Shown here in pieces: positions 1 through 7,174 of a stretch of DNA of 20,637 nucleotides. The translations under genes and the position numbers were made by a program. Where the stretch lies: contig DDUX01000140.1 of NCBI GenBank assembly GCA_002345025.1, forward strand, positions 10,297 to 30,933. The letters are read 5' to 3'. This stretch comes from Candidatus Accumulibacter iunctus (GTDB taxonomy: Bacteria; Pseudomonadota; Gammaproteobacteria; Burkholderiales; Rhodocyclaceae). The notes beneath the pieces were generated by a model that saw only the letters and a list, made by a program, of their open reading frames with translations, made no database searches and was not told the DNA's origin. Position 1 is the first letter of the stretch, and every line of letters begins with the position of its first letter.

Positions 1-2
1 CG

Positions 3-16
3 ACAGTCATGACCGT
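3..16. repeat. Copy of the GTCATGAC-centred repeat at the left window edge
   Basis: The sequence ACAGTCATGACCGT contains the perfect 8-bp palindrome GTCATGAC at 6-13. It shares the 13-base string AGTCATGACCGTT (5-17) with the right arm of the hairpin at 5171-5183, and 3-16 is the exact reverse complement of the last 14 bases of the window. It lies just beyond the stop codon of the universal stress protein gene. By comparison with the internal hairpin it would be a right arm whose left partner lies outside the window; that is inference. Confidence 0.5.
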
Positions 17-52
17 TAGCCGGCCGGGCGTCGGCTGGCGACTGCCGGCGCG

Positions 53-517
53 CTAGGCTTCCGTCTCCTCGCCGCGCACCAGCAGCAGCGAAGTCTGTCC
101 CTTGCGCACCAGACGCTCGGCGACGCTGCCGACGAAAAACCGCTCGATCCCCCGTCGCCCGTGCGTGCCGACGACCAGCAGGTCGGCCTGCCAGTCGACG
201 GCCGCTTCGATGAGCATGTCGGAGACGTGCTTCTCCTCCGATTCGACGAGCTTGGTCTCGGCGTCGATGCCGGCGGCACGGGCATCCTGCAGCAGGCGAT
301 CGAGAAAACCCTGTGCCCCCAGACGCATGCGCGCCTCGGTCTTGCCGACGCTGTTCGGCAACATCATCGCCACTTCGCGCTGCGCCAGCAGGGTCTCGTC
401 GACCGCATGGCAGATCGCCAGCTGCGCGCCGTTCGTCCGTGCCATCTCAATCGCCACCTGCATCACTTGGCTGGTCATGAAGCTCTGGTCAACGGCGGCC
501 ATGATTCTCTTGTACAT
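53..517 (-). CDS. Universal stress protein, UspA family
   Basis: A 154-residue single-domain Usp protein of the usual family length. The N-terminus (YKRIMAAVD) is the typical first strand, and the C-terminal nucleotide-binding motif G-x2-G-x9-G-S is complete: G117, G120, G130, S131, followed by the hydrophobic last strand LLLVR. Members with this motif usually bind ATP and act in the cytoplasm in stress resistance; the exact role of this paralogue cannot be told. The ATG is preceded by AGGAG at a suitable distance, which supports this start. Its start lies 73 bp beyond the cobU stop on the same strand, so it may be read through from cobU or have its own promoter. No symbol is given because several usp paralogues are usual in such genomes. 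Confidence 0.93.
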   Translation of the reverse strand: MYKRIMAAVDQSFMTSQVMQVAIEMARTNGAQLAICHAVDETLLAQREVAMMLPNSVGKTEARMRLGAQGFLDRLLQDARAAGIDAETKLVESEEKHVSDMLIEAAVDWQADLLVVGTHGRRGIERFFVGSVAERLVRKGQTSLLLVRGEETEA

Positions 518-590
518 GATCCCGGCTCCTCGTTCGGCAAGTTGTCTGACAAGCTCAACAATAGCACCGCTGGACGGCCAACAGCAGATT

Positions 591-1136
591 CTACTTGAGC
601 GTCAGCGGCAGACCGGCGGCAACCAGCGTCACCCGCTCGCAGACCGCCGCCACCCGCTGGTTCAGGCGACCCTGTTCGTCGGCGAACAGACGCGACACGG
701 GGACCATCGGCACGATGCCGCAGCCGACCTCGTTGGAAACCAGGATGATGCGCCCGGGCAACTCCGGCAGCAGCTCGACCAGCGCCTGCGTGGCACCGGC
801 GAGACGCCGGCAGCCGATCGCCTCGCCGGCCTCAGCCTGGCTGGCGGCGTCACCAGCGAAGAGCAGGTTCGACAACCACACGGTCAGGCAGTCAACCAGC
901 AGGCAGACATCCGACGCCGCGTGCCGTCGCAGTGCCACAGGCAGCTCGAGCGGCTCGACGACCAGCCCCCAGTCTGGGCTACGCCGCGCCTTGTGATGCT
1001 CGATGCGGCGTGACATCTCGGCGTCAAGCGCCAACGCCGTCGCGACATAGATGACACGCAGGCCGCACTCGCCGGCCCGGCGTTCGGCCAGCAGACTCTT
1101 GCCCGAACGGGCGCCGCCAATGATCAGTTCTCGCAT
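591..1136 (-). CDS. cobU: Adenosylcobinamide kinase / adenosylcobinamide-phosphate guanylyltransferase
   Basis: A 181-residue bifunctional enzyme of cobalamin nucleotide-loop assembly: it phosphorylates adenosylcobinamide and then transfers GMP from GTP to give AdoCbi-GDP. Visible are the P-loop GGARSGKS (residues 7-14), the IEHHK segment with His47/His48 (the second His matches the guanylylated histidine of Salmonella CobU), VDCLTVWLSN (81-90) and the family signature SNEVGCGIVP (134-143). The length matches the family (about 180). It is divergent from cobT, which acts on the same pathway branch, with only 68 bp between the starts. That gap is too small for a cobalamin riboswitch, so no B12 control is visible here. 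Confidence 0.95.
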   Translation of the reverse strand: MRELIIGGARSGKSLLAERRAGECGLRVIYVATALALDAEMSRRIEHHKARRSPDWGLVVEPLELPVALRRHAASDVCLLVDCLTVWLSNLLFAGDAASQAEAGEAIGCRRLAGATQALVELLPELPGRIILVSNEVGCGIVPMVPVSRLFADEQGRLNQRVAAVCERVTLVAAGLPLTLK

Positions 1137-1146
1137 GCCGGCGAGC

Positions 1147-1173
1147 TTATCATGAGCGGGCGACGAGTATAAT
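1147..1173 (+). promoter_or_regulatory. Candidate promoter of cobT
   Basis: A perfect -10 hexamer TATAAT at 1168-1173 lies 31 bp before the cobT start in the cobU-cobT divergent gap. The best -35 is TTATCA at 1147-1152 (4 of 6 consensus positions), but the spacer is only 15 bp, shorter than ideal. The -10 box stands out in this GC-rich sequence. The call rests on sequence match alone. Confidence 0.4.
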
Positions 1174-1204
1174 CCGCCGCTTCAATCCCGACACGGGCCG
1201 CTCC

Positions 1205-2239
1205 ATGCACTTCACGATCGAACCGATCACTCCCGTTCCCGGCCTGCAGGCGCGGATCGACGGCAAGACCAAGCCGCCGGGATCGCTCGGCGAACTCGAA
1301 CGTCTGGCGCTGCAGATCGGCATGATCCAGCAGTCACTGACGCCGCGCCTGGAGCAGCCGCAGATGCTGGTCTTCGCCGGCGACCACGGGGCGGCGCTTG
1401 CCGGAGTCTCCGCCTACCCGCAGGAAGTCACCTGGCAGATGGTCATGAATTTCCTTGCCGGCGGCGCCGCAATCAATGTCTTCGCCCGCCACAACGGGCT
1501 TCAGCTGCAGGTCGTCGACGCCGGCGTCGCCCACGACTTCGGCGCCCGCAGCGGGCTGATCGATGCCAAGATCGCCTTCGGGACGCGCAATTATCTCGTG
1601 CAACCGGCGATGACCCGCGAGCAGCGGGACCAGGCGCTTGGCCGCGGCGCCGCGATCGTCGACAGACTGGCCGACCAGGGATGTCGGGTGATCGCTTTCG
1701 GCGAAATGGGGATCGGCAACACCGCCGCTGCCTCGCTGCTCACGCACCAGCTCACCGGCGCGCCACTCGCCGACTGCGTCGGTCGCGGCACCGGTCTCGA
1801 CGATGCCGGTCTCGAGCGCAAACAGCGGCTGCTGGCGCAGGCGGCGAGCCGTGCCAGCCTGCCGCCGACGGCCGGCGCGCTCGACGTGCTGGCAGAGTTC
1901 GGCGGCTTCGAGATCGCCATGATGAGCGGCGCCATGCTTGCCGCGGCGGCGCACCGAATGGTGCTGCTGATCGACGGCTTCATCGTCACCTCGGCATTGC
2001 TGGTCGCCGCCCGCCACGCGCCGACAATCCGCGACTACTGCATCTTCTGCCACTGCTCGGCCGAAGCCGGCCACCGCGCACAGCTGCGCGCCCTCGACGC
2101 CGAGCCGCTGCTGGATCTTGGCCTGCGCCTCGGCGAAGGAACCGGTGCCGCGCTGGCGTGGCCGCTGGTCCGCGCGGCAGCGGCTTTTCTCAACGAGATG
2201 GCGAGCTTCGCTGCCGCCGGCGTCAGCGAGCAGCGCTGA
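1205..2239 (+). CDS. cobT: Nicotinate-nucleotide--dimethylbenzimidazole phosphoribosyltransferase
   Basis: A 344-residue CobT. It makes alpha-ribazole phosphate from 5,6-dimethylbenzimidazole and nicotinate mononucleotide, the lower-ligand nucleotide of cobalamin. Recognisable family segments are KPPGSLGELE near the N-terminus, FAGDHG (about residues 57-62), the central GEMGIGNTAAAS, and the C-terminal LRLGEGTGAALA, where Glu311 matches the catalytic glutamate (Glu317 in the Salmonella enzyme). Length is close to the family's 350. It is divergent from cobU; cobC and cobS are not in the window, so the pathway continues elsewhere. The stop is 5 bp from the stop of the convergent transporter gene. 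Confidence 0.96.
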   Translation: MHFTIEPITPVPGLQARIDGKTKPPGSLGELERLALQIGMIQQSLTPRLEQPQMLVFAGDHGAALAGVSAYPQEVTWQMVMNFLAGGAAINVFARHNGLQLQVVDAGVAHDFGARSGLIDAKIAFGTRNYLVQPAMTREQRDQALGRGAAIVDRLADQGCRVIAFGEMGIGNTAAASLLTHQLTGAPLADCVGRGTGLDDAGLERKQRLLAQAASRASLPPTAGALDVLAEFGGFEIAMMSGAMLAAAAHRMVLLIDGFIVTSALLVAARHAPTIRDYCIFCHCSAEAGHRAQLRALDAEPLLDLGLRLGEGTGAALAWPLVRAAAAFLNEMASFAAAGVSEQR

Positions 2240-2244
2240 GCCGA

Positions 2245-3492
2245 TCACAGCAGCATGGCGACGACGCTGCCACAGGAAAGCGTCGCCAGGGTACCCGAAA
2301 GCAGCGTCCAGGGGGCGAGCTGGACGATCTCGGCACGTCGCTCGGGCACCATCGCCGACATGCCGCCGAGAAGAATCCCGAGACTGCCGAGATTGGCGAA
2401 GCCACACAGCGCGTAGGTCATGATGATCCGGCTGCGCGCGGACAGCGCCTCCGCTGGCAGACGTGCGAGGTCGAGATAGGCAAGCAGTTCGTTGAGCACC
2501 GTCTTCGTCCCCAGAAGTTCGCCGGCAACCGCCGATTCGGCCCAGGGGATGCCTGCCATCCACGCCAGCGGTGCCATCAGCCAGCCAAGAAGGCGCTGCA
2601 GCGTGACGGCAGCGCCGGCGACAAGCGGCAACATGCCGAGAAGCTGATTGGCGAGGCTGACCAGAGCCACCAGGACGATCAGCATGGCGGCGATGTTTAT
2701 CAGCAGGGTTGCCCCCTCGCCGGTGCCGCGGGTGATCGCCTCCATGCTGCTGCGGTCGGTCGGCGGCAGCGCCAGATGACGTCCGCTGGGAGCACCTGCA
2801 GGCGGCACCAGGATGACGGCGAAGACGATCGCGGCCGGCGCGCTGATGAACGACGCGGCAAGAATGTGGCCCAATGCATCGGGGACGAGCGACCCGAGGA
2901 TGCTGGCGTAGAGCGCCATCACCGTACCCGCGACACCGGCCATGCCGCTGCTCATGATGATGAACAGCTCGCCGCGGCTGACGGCTGCGAGGTACGGCCG
3001 AATCAACAGCGGCGCCTCGATCATGCCGACGAAGACGTTCGCCGCGCTGGACATGCCGACGGCGCCGCCGACGCCGAGCGTCTTCTCGAGCAGCAGCGAG
3101 AAGCTGCGAACGAGCAGGGGCAGCACGCGCCAGTGGTAGAGCAGCGCCGACAGCGCACTCATCACCAGCACCACCGGCAAGGCCTGGAAGGCGAGAACGA
3201 AGCTGCTCCCGGGAGCGATCTCGGCGTAGGGTAGCGGCCCCCCGCCGAGGAAACCGAAGACCAGAGCCGTTCCCGTACGCGTCGCCGCGGCAACGGCCAG
3301 TAGCGTATCGTTACAGGCGGCGAAGAAAGCCCGGGCCCCCGGCAGGCGGAAGATCAGCAGCGCCAGCAACCCCTGCAGCAGGACTCCCGCCAACACCGTT
3401 CGCCAGGGAATCGCTGCCCGCCGTGCCGAAACCGCCCAGGCCAGCGCGAGCAGCATCAGGTAACCGAGAACGGCCTGCAACAGCGGATTCAC
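2245..3492 (-). CDS. CNT-family (NupC-like) nucleoside transporter with atypical base-binding motif
   Basis: A 415-residue inner-membrane protein with many hydrophobic segments, of the usual CNT length. Family landmarks are MSSAANVFVG followed by EAPLLIRPY (148-167), the SSGMAGVAGTVMALYA re-entrant region (181-196), GTKTVLNELLAY (328-339, matching the GxKxxxNExxAY signature) and CGFANLGSLGI (363-373). From what is known of the Vibrio cholerae CNT, ribose-contacting residues are kept (Glu335, Asn367), but the nucleobase-contacting Gln-Thr before EAPL is replaced by Met157-Ile158. The substrate may therefore differ from ordinary nucleosides. It is tail to tail with cobT (5 bp between stops). 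The start ATG is supported by the typical hydrophobic first helix. Cation-coupled uptake is inferred from the family. Confidence 0.88.
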   Translation of the reverse strand: MNPLLQAVLGYLMLLALAWAVSARRAAIPWRTVLAGVLLQGLLALLIFRLPGARAFFAACNDTLLAVAAATRTGTALVFGFLGGGPLPYAEIAPGSSFVLAFQALPVVLVMSALSALLYHWRVLPLLVRSFSLLLEKTLGVGGAVGMSSAANVFVGMIEAPLLIRPYLAAVSRGELFIIMSSGMAGVAGTVMALYASILGSLVPDALGHILAASFISAPAAIVFAVILVPPAGAPSGRHLALPPTDRSSMEAITRGTGEGATLLINIAAMLIVLVALVSLANQLLGMLPLVAGAAVTLQRLLGWLMAPLAWMAGIPWAESAVAGELLGTKTVLNELLAYLDLARLPAEALSARSRIIMTYALCGFANLGSLGILLGGMSAMVPERRAEIVQLAPWTLLSGTLATLSCGSVVAMLL

Positions 3493-3621
3493 GGTCGCCC
3501 CCCGCTTCGGCCGAGCCGCTGCCGAGACCGTCGCGCGCCGCTGCGCGAGACGGCGAGCGATCTGCCGCCGCCCGGCACCAGCGCTTGGCTCATCGACCGG
3601 GCAGCCGCCTGCACTCGCCGG

Positions 3622-4044
3622 CTAGCGGCGACCCGCCGGAGCTGCCGGCAGCGGTACGCCGGGCTCGAACTCGGGCCGAATCTGGCTGGCATTGCGGTAC
3701 GCCGGCTGGATCTGGGCCGCCGGTGTCGGCGGGACGTCGCGTTGTTGCAGCGGCTGTGCCGGCGACGGCATGTCGGGAGCAAAACGCGCGCCATAGTTGC
3801 GCTGATAGCGATCGAGGAAACGTCGCATCTGTTCATAATCGGCGCAGTTGCGCGGAGCGAGACAGCGGCCAAAAACATCATGGGCGCCCGCCGCCGGCAG
3901 CGGATAACCATAAGGTCCGAGCCAAGGCCCATAGGGTGCCGGACCGGGGCCGGCAATCCACTCGCCACCGACGACGACGGTTGTCGCGGCAGCTTCCGCA
4001 ATCAGGCAGCAAAGCACGGCAGCAAGCAGGGAATGGGTACGCAT
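3622..4044 (-). CDS. Hypothetical secreted Pro/Gly-rich protein
   Basis: A 140-residue protein that I do not recognise. The reading frame stays open to 4254, but the ATG at 4044 is chosen because it starts a clear signal peptide (MRTHSLLAAVLCCLIAEAAA), with a likely cut after about residue 20. The mature part has a Gly/Pro/Tyr-rich segment (about 31-51), a pair of cysteines (Cys61, Cys67) that could form a disulfide, a charged, possibly helical segment (about 69-84) and a proline-rich, probably disordered tail. It is probably periplasmic or cell-surface. It lies 129 bp upstream of the transporter gene on the same strand and could be co-transcribed with it; nothing in the sequence links their functions. 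Confidence 0.6.
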   Translation of the reverse strand: MRTHSLLAAVLCCLIAEAAATTVVVGGEWIAGPGPAPYGPWLGPYGYPLPAAGAHDVFGRCLAPRNCADYEQMRRFLDRYQRNYGARFAPDMPSPAQPLQQRDVPPTPAAQIQPAYRNASQIRPEFEPGVPLPAAPAGRR

Positions 4045-4218
4045 CGACAGCCAGTGTAGCACCTGCTGCCACCCGCCATGCAGCTGCAATCGCCTGCCAA
4101 GTGTGACAAGCCGCACGGATAATCTTCGCCACCAAGCGTAGATTTTGGTTGTCTCCCACTTCCCACGGACCGAAGCAAACGCCCCGACAGTGCAATCGAC
4201 CGGAGTTCTGACGCCGCC

Positions 4219-4554
4219 ATGAAATGTCCCAACTGCCACTCGGAAGAAATCCACCGCTCGCGTCGCCGCGGTCTCAGGGAGGGCTTGAGCCTGCGCCGCA
4301 AGCAGCTGGCACCCTATCGCTGCTCGGCCTGCGGCAGCCGCTTCATCGCCACGGAGGCGCAGACAGCCGGGCAGCAGCGCCCGCTGTCGATGGCCGACTA
4401 CCTCGGCCTGAACGGCAGGGCAAGGCAGCTGTGCAGCGACACCGTGATCCTTGGCGGGATCACCTCGCTGCTCCTCGTGCTGGGCATCCTGCTGTTCATG
4501 TCGCTGGCGCTCGGCTGGATCGAGCCGGAGTTATTGCAACGGCACGCGCTCTGA
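4219..4554 (+). CDS. Zinc-ribbon membrane protein of unknown function
   Basis: A 111-residue protein. Two CxxC pairs (Cys3-Cys6 and Cys35-Cys38) form a likely zinc ribbon around a basic stretch (RSRRRG, LRRKQ), and one strongly hydrophobic segment at about 76-98 should be a single membrane helix near the C-terminus. The ribbon would then sit in the cytoplasm, anchored at the membrane; this topology is inferred. No catalytic motif is seen. It is divergent from the secreted-protein gene (174 bp between starts) and followed on the same strand by the small lipoprotein gene after 151 bp. The ATG is the first in frame before the CxxC pair. Confidence 0.72.
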   Translation: MKCPNCHSEEIHRSRRRGLREGLSLRRKQLAPYRCSACGSRFIATEAQTAGQQRPLSMADYLGLNGRARQLCSDTVILGGITSLLLVLGILLFMSLALGWIEPELLQRHAL

Positions 4555-4705
4555 GTCGCTGGCGACGATCGCTGCTTTTTGCTGTTCATGGCCGCATCCG
4601 GGGATTAAAGTGGTAAGATCTTTAGTTGGTCGACGCGCTTGCCGGTCAACCATCAAGCTTCTGGCTCGTTGTAATCATTTTTTACCGTCCATAAGGAACC
4701 CCACG

Positions 4706-5008
4706 ATGAAGAACTCCCTCCTCGTTGCTGCGCTGCTCGCCCTGGCCATCACCGCTTGTGGCAAGAAGGAAGAAGCCAAGCCGGCTGCCGCTCCCGCCGC
4801 TGCTCCTGCCGCTACCGCTCCGGCTGCCGCTCCGGCCGCTGCTCCCGCTGCTGCTCCTGCCGACGCCGCCAAGCCGGCCGACGCTGCTGCCAAGCCGGCC
4901 GACACCGCTGCGACGGCTGGTGCCGCTGCTGGTGCCGCTGCTGGTGCCGCTGCTGGTGCCGCTGCTGGTGCCGCTGTCGACGCCGCCAAGGATGCAGTCA
5001 AGAAGTAA
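4706..5008 (+). CDS. Small Ala-rich lipoprotein
   Basis: A 100-residue protein of low complexity. The ATG at 4706 is preceded by AAGGA at 4693-4697 and opens a lipoprotein signal peptide with lipobox ITAC, Cys18 being the lipidated residue. The next residues are Gly-Lys-Lys, so no Asp+2 inner-membrane retention signal is present and outer-membrane sorting is likely. The mature chain is almost entirely Ala, Pro, Lys, Asp and Gly: Ala/Pro-rich runs, KPADAA-type repeats, then five AGAA units and the tail VDAAKDAVKK. It could be a flexible or helical spacer or a small envelope-stress lipoprotein; no function can be assigned. An upstream in-frame extension to 4451 lacks lipoprotein features and is rejected. 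A strong terminator follows. Confidence 0.82.
   Translation: MKNSLLVAALLALAITACGKKEEAKPAAAPAAAPAATAPAAAPAAAPAAAPADAAKPADAAAKPADTAATAGAAAGAAAGAAAGAAAGAAVDAAKDAVKK
4916..4975 (+). repeat. Five perfect tandem copies of a 12-bp unit in the lipoprotein gene
   Basis: The unit GCTGGTGCCGCT is repeated five times without a mismatch and encodes AGAA each time. A 12-bp unit keeps the frame, so copy number can change by slippage without breaking the gene. The flanking sequence shows looser Ala-Pro codon repeats. Confidence 0.9.
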
Positions 5009-5025
5009 GGCCTGCATGGCGAAAG

Positions 5026-5055
5026 GAAGAAGCCGGCGCAAGCCGGCTTTTTCTT
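5026..5055 (+). terminator. Intrinsic terminator of the lipoprotein gene
   Basis: An 8-bp GC-rich stem AAGCCGGC (5030-5037) pairs with GCCGGCTT (5042-5049) around a GCAA tetraloop of GNRA type, and the stem can extend to 5026/5053 through A-T pairs and one G-T. The distal side runs into TTTTTCTT. It starts 18 bp after the lipoprotein stop codon. Confidence 0.88.
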
Positions 5056-5133
5056 GATGTGAATGTGAAAGTCGCGTCTGCGACTCGCGAATCTCCCTTT
5101 TCTAGTGCGCGGTAGAAGGGCCGGCGATGAGGG

Positions 5134-5184
5134 AAGCGGTCATGACTTTCATCATCAGGGGTGTGTCAAGAGTCATGACCGTTT
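5134..5184. repeat. Intergenic inverted repeat (hairpin) with two GTCATGAC arms
   Basis: The left arm AAGCGGTCATGACT (5134-5147) and the right arm AGTCATGACCGTTT (5171-5184) are reverse complements over 14 positions with a single mismatch that would be a G-U pair in RNA. They enclose a 23-base loop. Each arm is itself centred on the palindrome GTCATGAC (5139-5146 and 5172-5179). The element lies between the lipoprotein terminator and the 3' end of the convergent MBL-hydrolase gene. There is no T-run after either arm, so it is not a standard terminator, although it could still act on transcripts from either side. Confidence 0.8.
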
Positions 5185-5247
5185 GCTTGCCTCGCCGGCC
5201 CCCGCATCATCGCGCTGCCTTGCTGACGACGATTGCCTCACCAGCTC

Positions 5248-6018
5248 TCAGCCGAGCTGCCGCCAGCCGAAACCGCCGTCCTGATCGGCAACGCCGATCC
5301 ACTCGTCGCCACAGCCAAGGGCCGACGCCAGAGCCCGCGCAGCCAGATGCGGCCGGTTGTTTTCCTGGCTGAGGTGGGCTGCGACCACATGCTGCAGGCG
5401 GCGCGTGTCGACCTGTTGCAACAGCGCCGCTGCCTGCCCGTTCTCGAGGTGGCCGAAACGCCCGCCGATTCGTTGCTTGAGCTGCGCCGGATAGCGTGAC
5501 GCGGCGAGCAGCTCCCGGTCATGATTGCACTCCAGAACGAGTCCGTCGCAGGCACGCAGGACGTCGACGATGTGCGACGTGATCGAACCGCTGTCGGTGA
5601 GCACGCCAAGACGATGATTACCGTCGCTGAAGGCGTACTGCACCGGCTCGCGGGCGTCATGGGGTACCGGATACGGCCTGATCTCCAGGCCGTCAATGGC
5701 AAAGACTGCGTGCCCGTCGATCAGGTGGCAATCGGCCGGAGCCGCCCTGCCACGCGTGGCCGCCTTCTGCGTGCCGTGGGTCAGATAGACGGCTACTTGG
5801 TTGCGGCGCGCAAAAGCGAAGACGCCGCCGACGTGGTCGGCGTGTTCGTGCGTCACCAGGATCGCCGCCAGCCCGCCGGGATCGATGCCAAGCCGGGCCA
5901 ACCGGGCCGTCACCTCGCGACTCGAGAAACCACAGTCGAGCAACACTCTGGTCCCGCCCGCCTCGACAATCAGCGCGTTGCCCTGACTGCCGCTGCCCAG
6001 CGAGGCGAAACGGATCAC
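5248..6018 (-). CDS. MBL-fold metallo-hydrolase, YycJ/WalJ-like
   Basis: A 256-residue metallo-beta-lactamase-fold hydrolase. The metal-binding THEHADH (residues 56-62) is intact. It follows GSGSQGNALIVE and LLDCGFS near the N-terminus, and later come GVLTDSGS, LECNHD and AHLSQENN, a pattern typical of the VicX/YycJ/WalJ group, some of which have nuclease or phosphodiesterase activity. The substrate here is not known. The start is GTG (complement of 6016-6018), which overlaps the bamC stop as GTGA, so translation is probably coupled to bamC. It is the last gene of the dapA-bamC operon. There is no signal peptide; a cytoplasmic enzyme is expected. Confidence 0.9.
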   Translation of the reverse strand: MIRFASLGSGSQGNALIVEAGGTRVLLDCGFSSREVTARLARLGIDPGGLAAILVTHEHADHVGGVFAFARRNQVAVYLTHGTQKAATRGRAAPADCHLIDGHAVFAIDGLEIRPYPVPHDAREPVQYAFSDGNHRLGVLTDSGSITSHIVDVLRACDGLVLECNHDRELLAASRYPAQLKQRIGGRFGHLENGQAAALLQQVDTRRLQHVVAAHLSQENNRPHLAARALASALGCGDEWIGVADQDGGFGWRQLG

Positions 6019-7157
6019 TTCAACTGGTCGTAAAGCAGGTTGAGGATTTTCTTCGCCGTATCCGACTGGTCGACCGCGCCTTCCGGCAAGACCACCTGCA
6101 CGGTCGACCGGGTGCTGCTCGTCGCGCGCACGAGAATGCGATACTGCGTCTGCACCTTGCCCGCAGAACTGCCCTTGAAGGGATTGAGCTTCGACAGGAA
6201 ACCCTCTTCCTTCTTCTCGTTGTCGCTTTCCGGATCAACGTAGCGAACGAAGTACAGGCCGCGGGATCGATCGCGGTCCTCGACGGTGAAGGCAACCCGG
6301 TCGAGAGCGAGGCCAACCCGCCGCCAGGCACGATCGAAGGACTCCTCGACTTCGAGCGCGCCGGCACCATCGGCACCGCGCGTCAGCCGCGCCCGTTCAA
6401 AAGGCTTCTCCTGCGCCGCCTTGAGGGCCGCGCTCGCGCGCTTCTCTTCACTGCCCAAGTGAATCATCAGGCGGCGCAGCATTTCGGCTTCGAGTTCGGG
6501 ATCCGCCGGACGCGGTTGCCACTTCGTCTGATCCTTGCCTTCGGAGACGAAAATCTCGTACATGCCGCGGTGACTGATGAAGATATCGGTCGTCCCCGGC
6601 GTGCTGCCCGGCTCCATGCGCGTGCGGAACTTGTCCCGTTCAGCCGTCGAGTAAACCGAGTCGATCACCTTGCCGAGGACATTGCGAATGAAGTCCTGCG
6701 GGATCTTGGCGCGGTTCTCCGCCCAGTCCGTCTCCATCACGCCGGCATCGGGCAGATCGAGCTTGATCAGGAAGCCGGTTTCCTGCCAGAACTCCTTTAC
6801 CGTCCCCCAGAGCTTGTCCGGAGTCCCGGCCGCGACCAGCCAGCGCTGCGTCCCGGAACGTTCGATGCGCCCCTGGTCGACCTCCGGCAAGACCTCGCTC
6901 TTCTGCTGCGCCCGCGCCTGCGGCGACCGCTCGGCGGCGTACTGCGAGTACGTCGCCGTGCCCTTGCCCGCGACATCGGGAACCGCATAGCGGTCATCGC
7001 GCGTCGGCGACGTCAGGTCGGGCGGGATCTCGAGGGGTGGCACGCTGCTTGACCCCGCCGTCTTGTATTCGATTCTCTTCGGTTCGAGAAGCGAACCGGT
7101 GCAACCGGCGAGCAGCAGCAGCAGGACGATCTGCAGACGCGAAGCGAGAGGACTCAT
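6015..7157 (-). CDS. bamC: Outer membrane assembly lipoprotein BamC (NlpB/DapX)
   Basis: A 380-residue lipoprotein, somewhat longer than the E. coli protein. The ATG at 7157 is chosen because it opens a lipoprotein signal peptide ending LLLAGC with Cys19 as the lipidated residue; the frame runs open 20 codons further but that extension has no signal features. After a disordered N-terminal part (about 20-110) come two helix-grip-like domains with the NlpB/DapX pattern (RWLVAAGTPDKLWGTVKEFW around 105-125, and a second copy toward the C-terminus). BamC is an accessory component of the BAM complex that inserts beta-barrel proteins. The dapA-bamC pairing with a 17-bp gap is the same as in E. coli and strengthens the call. 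Confidence 0.93.
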   Translation of the reverse strand: MSPLASRLQIVLLLLLAGCTGSLLEPKRIEYKTAGSSSVPPLEIPPDLTSPTRDDRYAVPDVAGKGTATYSQYAAERSPQARAQQKSEVLPEVDQGRIERSGTQRWLVAAGTPDKLWGTVKEFWQETGFLIKLDLPDAGVMETDWAENRAKIPQDFIRNVLGKVIDSVYSTAERDKFRTRMEPGSTPGTTDIFISHRGMYEIFVSEGKDQTKWQPRPADPELEAEMLRRLMIHLGSEEKRASAALKAAQEKPFERARLTRGADGAGALEVEESFDRAWRRVGLALDRVAFTVEDRDRSRGLYFVRYVDPESDNEKKEEGFLSKLNPFKGSSAGKVQTQYRILVRATSSTRSTVQVVLPEGAVDQSDTAKKILNLLYDQLK

Positions 7158-7174
7158 CGGCTGACCTTGTGGCT

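Noticed and set aside
1137..1204. Cobalamin riboswitch between cobU and cobT
   Set aside because: The gap is only 68 bp, far below the size of a cobalamin riboswitch, and no B12-box-like sequence was seen.
1334..2563. Long minus-strand open frame (409 codons) over cobT
   Set aside because: It is opposite to a clearly recognised cobT, has an Arg/Gly/Asp-rich composition typical of high-GC shadow frames, and shows no family motifs.
4916..4975. CRISPR-like or minisatellite array
   Set aside because: The units are contiguous without spacers, lie in a coding frame and encode AGAA repeats.
4675..5115. Several other open frames over the lipoprotein gene on both strands
   Set aside because: Ala/Gly codon repeats leave all frames open; only the 4706 frame has a ribosome binding site, lipobox and a terminator after its stop.
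5517..5525. CGGTCATGA inside the MBL-hydrolase gene as a further copy of the hairpin repeat
   Set aside because: Only nine bases match, the palindrome is broken, there is no partner arm, and it lies in coding sequence.
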